DNA of 6,590 bases from Alkaliphilus sp. (lineage in GTDB: Bacteria > Bacillota > Clostridia > Peptostreptococcales > Natronincolaceae): NCBI GenBank assembly GCA_023230535.1, contig JALNXC010000072.1:1-6590 (forward strand), given 5' to 3'. The translations under genes and the position numbers were made by a program. Positions 1-5,382 of the stretch are shown piece by piece; within the stretch, counting starts at the first letter, position 1, and every line of letters starts with the position of its first letter. Under the pieces are notes generated by a model. It was not told where the DNA came from and did no database searches. It was given only the letters and a program-made list of their open reading frames with translations.

Positions 1-630
1 TGTCAATGGTATTGCCTTACGGTTTTCCAGCTTAAAATAGTTTGGTGCTATATCTACGCATATTCCGCAACCTGTGCAGGCCTGTTTGTTTATTTTGATA
101 CTATCTTTGGATAAATTATCTTCTCCCCATGGTATTTCATCTTTATTGACTAATTTCCCTATGATATATCCCATGGATATAATAGCTGCGGTGGTGAAAA
201 TCCATCTCACTATCATAAATTTGGGGCCGAGAAATTTGGCTTCGTTGGCAAGCATGGGTATTTTAATCACTGCCCATGAACTCAGTATAACAACTATATT
301 TGATATACTGGCACCTTTCTGCAACAACATCTTGCACACCGGAAATGCAGCATATATAGGCCCTGCCGAAACACTTCCCAGGGCCAAAGAGATAAAGGAA
401 CCTTTCAATCCCGATCCTTCCCCTAGGGCATTTATTATCATATCTTTTGGTATCCAGGCTTCAATCAGGGCGGTCAATAAAAACACAACGGGCATTATAA
501 TCAACATTTCTTTTAAATAATATCCGCTGTTCTTTATAGACAGCACAGCTTTTTCGGTATTTATAACGAACAACAGCAGATATATGATCATAACTCCAGC
601 TAAAAATAAATTCTTTTTAATCTTTTCCAT
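1..630 (-). CDS. ArsP_1/DUF318-type half permease with C-terminal 4Fe-4S ferredoxin domain (partial, 3' end off window)
   Basis: The minus strand is open from an ATG at 630 to the window edge, giving 210 residues without a stop. Hydrophobic segments lie at about 8-24, 39-60, 78-98, 109-127 and 139-159. The block LGSVSAGPIYAAFPV (84-98) followed by KGAS is the conserved signature of the predicted-permease family that includes ArsP. After the last membrane segment comes a soluble stretch with CTGCGIC (Cys185, Cys188, Cys191) and then VDIAP, the pattern of a single-cluster 4Fe-4S ferredoxin; the fourth cysteine would lie beyond the window. A ribosome site GGGGGTGG (638-645) is 7 bases before the ATG at 630; another in-frame ATG at 633 is possible but closer. 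The start overlaps the stop of the upstream gene, so the two are probably translationally coupled. By inference it forms a membrane transporter with its neighbour, with the ferredoxin tail cytoplasmic and redox-active. Family assignment is fairly sure; the substrate is unknown. Confidence 0.8.
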   Translation of the reverse strand, partial: MEKIKKNLFLAGVMIIYLLLFVINTEKAVLSIKNSGYYLKEMLIIMPVVFLLTALIEAWIPKDMIINALGEGSGLKGSFISLALGSVSAGPIYAAFPVCKMLLQKGASISNIVVILSSWAVIKIPMLANEAKFLGPKFMIVRWIFTTAAIISMGYIIGKLVNKDEIPWGEDNLSKDSIKINKQACTGCGICVDIAPNYFKLENRKAIPLT

Positions 631-1112
631 CATAATACCACCCCCATCAATAAAGAAATTACTATTGCCAGTCCAAAACTTAATAGATTTCTGACTGTTG
701 TAAATTTAATCCCAAATTCCTTCTTTTCCAGGTTAAAGGTTACCAAACCGACCATGGTTAAGGTAGTAAGAAAAGCAACTGCCGGCATTATACTGGCACC
801 CATATCGACTATGGAACCCACCAGGGGAAATGCCACAAAAGCGGGAATTAATGTTACACTGCCCAGGGTTGCCGCTAAGACCGTAGATAGAACCGTGTTG
901 GAACCTCCCAGATAATTTTTAATCAATTCCGGTGGAATAAATGTCAATATCAGGCCTATTAAAAATAATATCCCTATCAGCTGCCCTACTATATTTCCCA
1001 TCATTTTTTTTGATTTTTTCATTGAATTGATTGTTTTTTCTTTGTCCTTGATGAGAGAAATAACAAACCATATCAAAGTGATTGCCCAAAGTGCTATGGT
1101 GAAAATATCCAT
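630..1112 (-). CDS. ArsP_1/DUF318-type half permease
   Basis: This encodes 160 residues with about five membrane segments (roughly 3-21, 40-60, 75-98, 108-127 and 140-160). The block LGSVTLIPAFVAFPL (83-97) followed by DMGAS matches the block at 84-98 of the downstream gene, and IPPELIKNYLGG (59-70) sits where the partner has IPKDMIINALGE. The two products are therefore related halves. Full-length members of this permease family are about twice as long and contain the block twice, so I infer that the two genes make a heterodimeric version of one transporter. The ATG at 1112 has a ribosome site AAAGGGGAG (1118-1126) at good spacing. The TGA stop (632-630) overlaps the start of the ferredoxin-tailed permease. 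Family members have been linked to export of organic arsenicals, but no metal-binding signature or ars gene here supports that substrate. Confidence 0.8.
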   Translation of the reverse strand: MDIFTIALWAITLIWFVISLIKDKEKTINSMKKSKKMMGNIVGQLIGILFLIGLILTFIPPELIKNYLGGSNTVLSTVLAATLGSVTLIPAFVAFPLVGSIVDMGASIMPAVAFLTTLTMVGLVTFNLEKKEFGIKFTTVRNLLSFGLAIVISLLMGVVL

Positions 1113-1117
1113 AAAAT

Positions 1118-1126
1118 CTCCCCTTT
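1118..1126 (-). promoter_or_regulatory. Ribosome binding site of the first permease gene
   Basis: On the minus strand this reads AAAGGGGAG, five bases before the ATG at 1112. It supports that start and the reading of this gene as the first of the pair. Confidence 0.6.
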
Positions 1127-1190
1127 CATAATGATCAAATATTGTAGGAGTTATTCTTAATTCATTCTTATAAATATTAATATATCCTGA

Positions 1191-1196
1191 TATAAT
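1191..1196 (+). promoter_or_regulatory. Probable -10 box for the Crp/Fnr regulator gene
   Basis: A perfect TATAAT lies 37 bases before the ATG at 1234. The best -35 match at usual spacing (TTATAA, 1168-1173) is poor, which fits an AT-rich or activator-dependent promoter. The predicted transcription start, about 1203, falls inside the palindrome at 1200-1217. Confidence 0.45.
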
Positions 1197-1199
1197 AAG

Positions 1200-1217
1200 A
1201 AGTAACTTTAGTTACTT
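1200..1217. promoter_or_regulatory. Perfect 8+8 bp palindrome, candidate operator
   Basis: The sequence AAGTAACTTTAGTTACTT has two perfect 8-base arms, AAGTAACT and AGTTACTT, around a central TT. It sits just after a TATAAT box and just before the GGAGG ribosome site of the Crp/Fnr gene. That is where a bound repressor would block transcription. It resembles neither the CRP site (TGTGA-N6-TCACA) nor the FNR site (TTGAT-N4-ATCAA). By inference it is an autoregulatory site for the adjacent regulator; it could also form a weak hairpin in the leader RNA. Confidence 0.45.
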
Positions 1218-1233
1218 TTCGGAGGTTTTTTAT

Positions 1234-1884
1234 ATGAAAACAAATAAATATTTTCGATTTTTGTCAAGTATGCCGTTATTCAGTGGATTTGCCGAGAACG
1301 AATTAGCAAAGACCTTGGGAAACAGACTTCTTATAAGAAATTTTAGGAAAAATGAAATAATTCATCTACAAAATGAAAGGGCCAAGTCTATGGATATAAT
1401 CCTGGAAGGCGGGGTTACTGTTCAAAGTATAGATGAAAATGGTAATATCCTGTCCATTGTTAATTTGAATGAGGGGGATATGTTGGGCTGCAATCTGATT
1501 TTTTCTAATGATAATGAATATCGCATGACGATAATAGCTATAGAGAACACTAAAATATTTTCTATGAGCAGGGAACAGATATTAAAATTCTGTCAAACAA
1601 ATGAGGAGTTTCTGATCAAATTTTTAGAAATTCTATCTGATAAAGCATTAGTATTAACTACGAAGATCCGTTCTTTGGCAAGGAAAACTATCAGGGAAAA
1701 AATTATGGATTTTCTAATTTTTGAATCCGGCAGGCAGGACAGCAAAACAATAAAACTCTCTATTTCCAAGAAGGAGTTGGCCGAAAAATTTGGAGTTGAA
1801 AGGCCTTCGCTTCAAAGGGAATTAAGGAAGATGAAAAATGACGATTTGATAGATTATGATTCCAAGAGTATTGAATTAAAGTGA
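1234..1884 (+). CDS. Crp/Fnr-family transcriptional regulator
   Basis: The product has 216 residues, the usual length for the family. Residues about 15-115 form the cyclic-nucleotide-binding-like beta-barrel (MPLFSGF at 13-19 and ILEGGVTVQS at 56-65 are typical). A long dimer helix follows at about 122-150. A C-terminal winged helix-turn-helix includes ISKKELAEKFGVERPSLQRE (177-196). The only cysteines are Cys86 and Cys120, so there is no N-terminal cluster of the FNR type. The Gly-Glu...Arg-Ser pocket of cAMP-binding CRP is also not conserved (GDMLGCNLIF instead). The effector is therefore unknown. The ATG follows GGAGG (1221-1225) by 8 bases. The gene diverges from the permease pair with 121 bp between them, so I infer that it regulates the pair and possibly itself. 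Confidence 0.9.
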   Translation: MKTNKYFRFLSSMPLFSGFAENELAKTLGNRLLIRNFRKNEIIHLQNERAKSMDIILEGGVTVQSIDENGNILSIVNLNEGDMLGCNLIFSNDNEYRMTIIAIENTKIFSMSREQILKFCQTNEEFLIKFLEILSDKALVLTTKIRSLARKTIREKIMDFLIFESGRQDSKTIKLSISKKELAEKFGVERPSLQRELRKMKNDDLIDYDSKSIELK

Positions 1885-2108
1885 AGTTAAATATTATGAT
1901 ATAATAAATTTAATCGGTTATAAAAGAGTTAACACTGGTGATATTTGATGGTGCCGTAATGGTTTGGTCCGATAAGATATGATTGAGAAAATAGATTTTA
2001 ATTATAAATAAAATTGAACAATCAGCAATCTATAATATAGTAGGTGTGATAAGGAAATTGCAGATATGGTATTATATCTATATAAAAAACTTCCGGGGGT
2101 GTGAATCC
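1885..2108. other. AT-rich intergenic region between the regulator and the Fic gene
   Basis: This 224-base stretch holds no convincing gene. No stem followed by a T-run was found after the regulator stop, so its transcription end is unclear. The only clear signal is a TATAAT near 2031. A second TATAAT at 1900-1905 has TTGAAT at 1871-1876 upstream, but the 23-base spacing is too long for a normal promoter. Confidence 0.5.
2031..2036 (+). promoter_or_regulatory. Probable -10 box for the Fic/DUF1287 operon
   Basis: A perfect TATAAT lies here. TTGAAC at 2014-2019 is only 11 bases upstream, too close to be the -35 box, and no good -35 is present at 16-18 bases. Transcription would start near 2043, leaving a leader of about 65 bases to the GTG at 2109. 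That argues against the upstream GTG at 2046. Confidence 0.4.
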
Positions 2109-2885
2109 GTGGGCAACCTTAAAAAACTGGATTTGTATCAAAATGCTATTAACAAGCTGAGGCCCTTTGAGGATGGTATGTTAAAACAAGTGAGGGATTT
2201 TTATCGCGTTGGATTGACATGGACATCTAATGCATTGGAAGGGAATTCCCTAACTGAAAGTGAAACTAAAATTTTGATAGAAGAGGGGTTGACTGTCGGG
2301 GGAAAACCTCTCAGGGATATATTTGAAGCAATAGGCCATGCAAGGGCATGTGATTATATGTTTAAACTCGTTGAATGTAAAAAAATTAATGAAGAAAATA
2401 TTCTTCATTTACATAAATTATTTTACAAAAATATTGATGAAAATATTGCGGGAAAGTACCGTGATATTCCTGTATTTATTTCAGGATCCGAGTACCCGGT
2501 CGCTAAAAAGGAAAATATCCAAAATGAGATGCATGTTCTGTGCAGATGGCTGGAAACAGAAAGGCAAAAATATCATCCTGTAAAATTTGCGGCTATTTTG
2601 CATAAAAAATTTGTATTCATTCACCCTTTTAGAGATGGTAATGGCAGGGTAGTTAGACTTTTGATGAATACGGCATTGATACAGGACGGATATTTACCGG
2701 TGCTTATTCCTCCTATTTTACGAAATGATTATATTTTACTTCTAGAAAAGGCACATACCAATGATAAACCGTTTATAAATTTTATTGTGGAAAGAGAGTT
2801 AGAATCTCAAAAGGATTTTTTAAGACTTCTTCATATTCCGTTACCGGGGCTGGAGCATAGCAAGGGGGTGGACAAAAAATGCTGA
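2109..2885 (+). CDS. Fic-domain protein (probable AMP-transferase, class II self-inhibited)
   Basis: Fic proteins transfer nucleotide monophosphates, usually AMP, to hydroxyl groups of target proteins. The product, 258 residues from the chosen start, has the full catalytic motif HPFRDGNGRVVR (172-183) with catalytic His172, the acidic Asp176 and phosphate-contacting Arg180. The N-terminal region has SNALEGN (40-46), matching the inhibitory helix motif [S/T]xxxE[G/N]; Glu44 is expected to block the ATP site. An inhibitory helix before the Fic core is the class II arrangement. I chose GTG at 2109 because GGGGGTG (2095-2101) lies 7 bases upstream; the longer frame from GTG at 2046 would add 21 residues but would be almost leaderless. 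The stop overlaps the next gene by 7 bases. The target protein cannot be read from the sequence. Confidence 0.88.
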   Translation: MGNLKKLDLYQNAINKLRPFEDGMLKQVRDFYRVGLTWTSNALEGNSLTESETKILIEEGLTVGGKPLRDIFEAIGHARACDYMFKLVECKKINEENILHLHKLFYKNIDENIAGKYRDIPVFISGSEYPVAKKENIQNEMHVLCRWLETERQKYHPVKFAAILHKKFVFIHPFRDGNGRVVRLLMNTALIQDGYLPVLIPPILRNDYILLLEKAHTNDKPFINFIVERELESQKDFLRLLHIPLPGLEHSKGVDKKC

Positions 2886-3634
2886 ATAACAAAAGTGCCA
2901 ACAGGGGATTATTGTGGTTGCTTGTTTTTGCTTTTATTGTGCTGATAGCCGGTATCGGTTTGTATGCGGCAAATTACTATAATCTTCTTCCGTGTAGAAC
3001 CTATACTGCCGAGAATTTTGGTATTGCAACAGTATACAGTGAGACAGATTATAACAATAACGGGATTGATGATTATACGGATATCCTGCTTGGGGCAAAA
3101 AAAGATGCTGAAAATCGTCCTACCTATAATGGGGCGTATTATAGTGGGGGTTATCCACCCGACGATATTGGGGTATGTACCGATGTTGTGTGGAGGGCTT
3201 TCAAAAATGCAGGATTTAATTTAAGGGAAATGCTCAATAACGATATTATTGCAAGGCCGGAAGGTTATCCTAATATTGAGCAAAGGGATAAAAATATTGA
3301 TTTCCGCCGTGTCGGCAATTTACGTGTTTTTTTTGATGAATATGCATTATCCCTGTCAATAGATATAACTCTCATTGAAAAATGGCAGCCCGGTGATATC
3401 GTTATTTTTGGAGACGATAAACATATTGGTATTGTATCAGATAAAAGAAACATAAATGGACAGCCCTATATTATTCATAATTACGGACAGCCAAATCGCG
3501 AACAGGATTTTTTAAAACGTAGCGAAGTTACGGGTCATTATCGTTTTGATGCTTCAATGATTTCTGAAGATATCATTGTAAAATGGTCGCATGCAATGCG
3601 TGCAATGGGGACGGTTCCCGTTGCAGAGCATTAG
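2879..3634 (+). CDS. Membrane-anchored DUF1287 protein (NlpC/P60-like fold), 3' end altered by a repeat
   Basis: The product has 251 residues. One membrane segment at about 10-30 (LLWLLVFAFIVLIAGIGLYA) should anchor it with the rest outside the cell. The DUF1287 core is clear: YYSGGYPPDDIGVCTDVVWR (87-106), NIDFRRVGNL (139-148), PGDIV (171-175), HIGIVSD (182-188), IIHN (198-201) and GHYRF (219-223). Cys100 and His182, with His200/Asn201, would be the active-site residues if it acts as a cysteine amidase or peptidase; that is inferred from the fold. DYNNNGIDDYTD (57-68) resembles a calcium-binding loop and appears usual for clostridial members. The ATG overlaps the Fic stop and follows GGGGGTGG (2864-2871). 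The last eight residues, GTVPVAEH, and the TAG stop are encoded by the repeat at 3607-3644, so the native C terminus was probably replaced. Confidence 0.85.
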   Translation: MLNNKSANRGLLWLLVFAFIVLIAGIGLYAANYYNLLPCRTYTAENFGIATVYSETDYNNNGIDDYTDILLGAKKDAENRPTYNGAYYSGGYPPDDIGVCTDVVWRAFKNAGFNLREMLNNDIIARPEGYPNIEQRDKNIDFRRVGNLRVFFDEYALSLSIDITLIEKWQPGDIVIFGDDKHIGIVSDKRNINGQPYIIHNYGQPNREQDFLKRSEVTGHYRFDASMISEDIIVKWSHAMRAMGTVPVAEH

Positions 3635-3644
3635 GAACCGTCCC
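3607..3644. repeat. Short REP-like inverted repeat (GGGGACGGTTCC family)
   Basis: GGGACGGTTCC (3608-3618) and GGAACCGTCCC (3634-3644) are perfect complements around a 15-base loop, so an 11-bp stem is possible. The first 17 bases match the repeat end at 5220-5236 in 16 of 17 positions. The segment GCATTAGGAACCGTC (3628-3642) is identical to 5307-5321. It overlaps the end of the DUF1287 gene and supplies its TAG (3632-3634). There is no T-run on either side, so it is not a standard terminator, although it lies between convergent genes and could slow polymerase from both directions. Confidence 0.85.
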
Positions 3645-3689
3645 TAGCGTATCCTACCTTAGAGATTCTAAAAATTGAATCGGTTGTTG

Positions 3690-4586
3690 TCAATGGAACA
3701 TATGTAAATTTTCATAAATTTTAATTGTATCTTTTATATGAGCATTACCGGAGCTATTGATATCTTCTAATTCAGCTCCCATAACTATTGCTATATATTC
3801 TATATTATCTTTTATAGCTAAGGTTGCCCAACACTGCCCTGCCTCATATGTTGTTCCGGATTTGCCGCCTATAATTTTAAACCCATTTTGAGGGGTATCA
3901 TGAAGTTTTGAAAGTACTGTAGATTCCAAAACAACACCATTCGGATGATCTAATGTAGAAGTGGTGTTAAAGGTTTCCTTTGTGAATATTGCACGGAAAT
4001 GTCCATTATCTAGAGCATAATCCAAAAGTCTTGCCATATCATATGCTGTAGTATATTGGTTTTTATCATGAAGGCCCTCCGGATTAACAAAACGAGTATC
4101 ATATAACTCAAGTTCAGAGGCCTTATTATTCATAAGTTTAACAAAATTTTCTACACTCCCCGCTATATTTATAGCTAATGAATTAGCTGCTTCACCTCCT
4201 GAACTTAAAATGGTTCCATAGAGCAAGTCTCTGTATGTAGTCTGTTCCTTTCCATAGAATCCTGCCATTGAAGAATTGTTATTCACCATTTCCTTATAGG
4301 TATTCACATCTATTGGTGCAATAGATGACAAATCATCTATATTTTCTAAAGCAACTATGGTTGTCATAATCTTTGTAAAGGATGCCGGAAAGGTTCTAAC
4401 TTTATGATTTTTGTTCATGACCTGATTTTTTGATTCTCTATTGATTACATAAATATACTTACTATCAAAATGATCTCCGGCTAAATCAGAATTTATATCT
4501 AATAATTTTTCTTTTACAAAAATCAGACCAAATATTAGAAAAATAATAATAAAAAATGTTTTTACGGGCCTACGGCTTTTTGTCAT
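3690..4586 (-). CDS. D-alanyl-D-alanine carboxypeptidase, DacA-type (serine peptidase family S11)
   Basis: This family removes the terminal D-alanine from peptidoglycan pentapeptides outside the membrane. The product has 298 residues. A single hydrophobic segment at about 9-24 after a basic N terminus (MTKSRRPVK) acts as signal or anchor. The active-site motifs are in order: SFTK (69-72) with Ser69 as nucleophile, SGG (129-131, within SSGGEAANS) where classical members have SGN, and KSGTT (242-246) where they have KTG. The usual C-terminal PBP5 domain and amphipathic anchor are absent, so this is a single-domain form. The ATG follows GGAGG (4592-4596 on the minus strand). A TATAAT on the same strand lies at 4649-4644. 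It converges on the DUF1287 gene and is probably transcribed alone. Substrate assignment is by family and is fairly secure; no gene symbol is given because several paralogues share these motifs. Confidence 0.9.
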   Translation of the reverse strand: MTKSRRPVKTFFIIIFLIFGLIFVKEKLLDINSDLAGDHFDSKYIYVINRESKNQVMNKNHKVRTFPASFTKIMTTIVALENIDDLSSIAPIDVNTYKEMVNNNSSMAGFYGKEQTTYRDLLYGTILSSGGEAANSLAINIAGSVENFVKLMNNKASELELYDTRFVNPEGLHDKNQYTTAYDMARLLDYALDNGHFRAIFTKETFNTTSTLDHPNGVVLESTVLSKLHDTPQNGFKIIGGKSGTTYEAGQCWATLAIKDNIEYIAIVMGAELEDINSSGNAHIKDTIKIYENLHMFH

Positions 4587-4591
4587 ATTTA

Positions 4592-4596
4592 ACCTC
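4592..4596 (-). promoter_or_regulatory. Ribosome binding site of the carboxypeptidase gene
   Basis: On the minus strand the site reads GGAGG, five bases before the ATG at 4586, and supports that start. Confidence 0.6.
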
Positions 4597-4643
4597 CACA
4601 GATAGTTATAATTATTGTTTTTTAAAAATGGGAATTATTTTGA

Positions 4644-4649
4644 ATTATA
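4644..4649 (-). promoter_or_regulatory. Possible -10 box for the carboxypeptidase gene
   Basis: The minus strand reads TATAAT. The closest -35-like sequence, TTGCCG (4676-4671), is 21 bases away, longer than normal, so the assignment rests on the -10 match and its position about 58 bases before the start codon. Confidence 0.3.
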
Positions 4650-4705
4650 GTACTAGAATATCATAAATTACGGCAAGGTATTTTACTTTTTTCTTAAAAG
4701 AATCT

Positions 4706-4737
4706 TACAATTTACATACAAATTTATGTGTGTTGTA
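4706..4737. repeat. Hyphenated dyad symmetry upstream of the carboxypeptidase gene
   Basis: TACAA (4706-4710) pairs with TTGTA (4733-4737), and inside it ACATA (4714-4718) pairs with TATGT (4725-4729), around a 6-base centre. The two arms are evenly spaced by three unpaired bases each, as in a two-half-site operator. It lies about 60 bases upstream of the possible carboxypeptidase promoter. In such AT-rich DNA chance is a real alternative. Confidence 0.3.
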
Positions 4738-4931
4738 TATACCGATGCCTAAATCAGAGCAAAACAATGATGTAATTAAAGGTGGACTGAAAAGACAGTT
4801 TTGATAAGTAAAAGGAATCCAAATATTTTGTGTTAGTATATGGGTGACAGGAGATAATAAAAGATAAATTCAGATGTTTTTTACCGGAAAAGAAGATAGA
4901 GTTTAATGACGAAGATAGAAAAAATGATTGA
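4738..4931. other. Non-coding or decayed stretch
   Basis: No intact gene is visible here. Short frames occur, including one from an ATG at 4906 that gives 29 residues (MTKIEKMIDLLETD...) before TGA; it has no convincing ribosome site or recognisable family. AGGAG at 4849-4853 is not followed by a usable start. I read the stretch as degraded sequence leading into the fragments that follow. Confidence 0.4.
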
Positions 4932-5143
4932 TCTTCTGGAAACGGATATCTTCAGCTTTGCTTATTCCACTACGGGACTAAAGTATCTGTCTTGAGATTA
5001 AAATCTGATCTTGACAATATGGATTTGAAGCCCCTCAACAGAAAAAAGATGCAAAATCCTGTCGAAAAGCTGATTGTTGAAGAAACTATTAATTTCTTGT
5101 CAACAGACAAACATGCTATGCCATTTGACTTTGCCGAAATAAA
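4932..5143 (+). pseudogene. Coding remnant of unknown family, first frame
   Basis: The frame is open from just after a TGA at 4929-4931 and reads through YGTKVSVLRLKSDLDNMD and KLIVEETINFLSTDKHAMPF, then DFAEIK near 5143. It is hydrophilic with a protein-like composition, but no domain is recognised. A TTG at 4992 is the first possible start; no ribosome site precedes it. Beyond about 5145 the sense seems to pass to the frame two bases over, which continues ALQKWAEGNSKGW, as expected if one base was gained or lost. I infer a frameshifted gene fragment, with low certainty. Confidence 0.35.
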
Positions 5144-5305
5144 GCCCTGCAGAAGTGGGCAGAAGGAAATTCAAAAGGATGGCAAGAATCAAAGCTTAGG
5201 ACGGTTTCAATCAAAGATTGGGGACGGTTCCTGTTGTATCGTAGAATAGCTGAATTAGTAGGAGTAACTAGGGGTGTTGTCCATAGAATAGCGAAGAAAG
5301 CATAG
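5129..5305 (+). pseudogene. Coding remnant ending in a helix-turn-helix-like tail
   Basis: This frame is open from after a TGA (5126-5128) to a TAG at 5303-5305, running through the left repeat end at 5220-5236. The last part reads IAELVGVTRGVVHRIAKKA and then stops. That pattern (I-A-x-L-x-G-V-T-R-x-V-V-x-R-I) is typical of a helix-turn-helix at the end of small DNA-binding proteins. Its place just before a GGAACCGTC repeat resembles the C terminus of the REP-associated tyrosine transposases that accompany such repeats in Firmicutes. The transposase catalytic parts (HUH motif and tyrosine) are absent, so at most a tail remains. The upstream part (KWAEGNSKGWQESKLRTVSI) is not recognised. Confidence 0.4.
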
Positions 5306-5361
5306 TGCATTAGGAACCGTCTCCACCCAACGCATTCTAAGATGCAACAGGAACCGTCCCC
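5220..5361. mobile_element. REP-like mini-element with 28-bp imperfect terminal inverted repeats
   Basis: The left end, 5220-5247, begins GGGGACGGTTCCTGTTG. The right end, 5334-5361, is its inverted complement: 17 of 17 outer bases are perfect and 26 of 28 match overall. An additional inward-facing end, GGAACCGTCTCC, lies inside at 5313-5324, so the 142-bp unit looks like a 105-bp element (5220-5324) plus an extra end. The interior codes for the helix-turn-helix-like tail. No transposase is present, so it could only be moved by a protein supplied elsewhere. It adjoins the blaI-like fragment at its right side. Confidence 0.7.
5307..5324. repeat. Internal repeat end (GGAACCGTCTCC variant)
   Basis: GCATTAGGAACCGTC (5307-5321) is identical to 3628-3642 at the end of the DUF1287 gene. 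GGAACCGTCTCC (5313-5324) complements the left end at 5220-5231 with one mismatch. It marks the right side of the 105-bp form of the repeat. Confidence 0.7.
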
Positions 5362-5382
5362 GGTGCATTGCCCGGTGCATTG
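5359..5382 (+). repeat. Tandem direct repeat, two perfect 12-bp units
   Basis: CCCGGTGCATTG occurs twice without a gap (5359-5370 and 5371-5382). It overlaps the right end of the repeat element and runs into the blaI-like fragment. It may be a target-site duplication or a slippage product. A related pair in the opposite orientation, TGCAATG twice, flanks the short repeat at about 3593-3607. Confidence 0.7.

Noticed and set aside
74..520. Plus-strand open frame of 148 codons
   Set aside because: It lies opposite the ferredoxin-tailed permease, whose minus-strand frame is open through the whole region and has clear family motifs. The plus-strand peptide is not recognisable.
2046..2108. GTG at 2046 as the start of the Fic gene
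   Set aside because: It is only about 3 bases after the predicted transcription start and has no proper ribosome site, while GTG at 2109 has GGGGGTG at 7 bases.
2338..2583. Open frame inside the Fic gene
   Set aside because: It overlaps the strongly supported Fic frame, and its peptide has no recognisable features.
2964..3453. Two short open frames, one on each strand, inside the DUF1287 gene
   Set aside because: Both lie within conserved DUF1287 coding sequence and look like by-products of its composition.
3607..3644. Repeat hairpin as a rho-independent terminator
   Set aside because: The stem is GC-rich enough, but no T-run follows on either strand, and the sequence matches the dispersed repeat at 5220-5361.
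3664..3681. Small inverted repeat GATTC...GAATC after the carboxypeptidase gene as a terminator
   Set aside because: The stem is only 5 bp with an 8-base loop and no T-run follows it, so it is too weak to call.
5116..5310. Minus-strand open frame of 64 codons across the repeat element
   Set aside because: It is opposite the plus-strand remnant, has no ribosome site and runs through the repeat end.
5359..5382. Two-unit direct repeat as the start of a CRISPR array
   Set aside because: The units are 12 bp and directly adjacent, with no spacers and no cas gene nearby.
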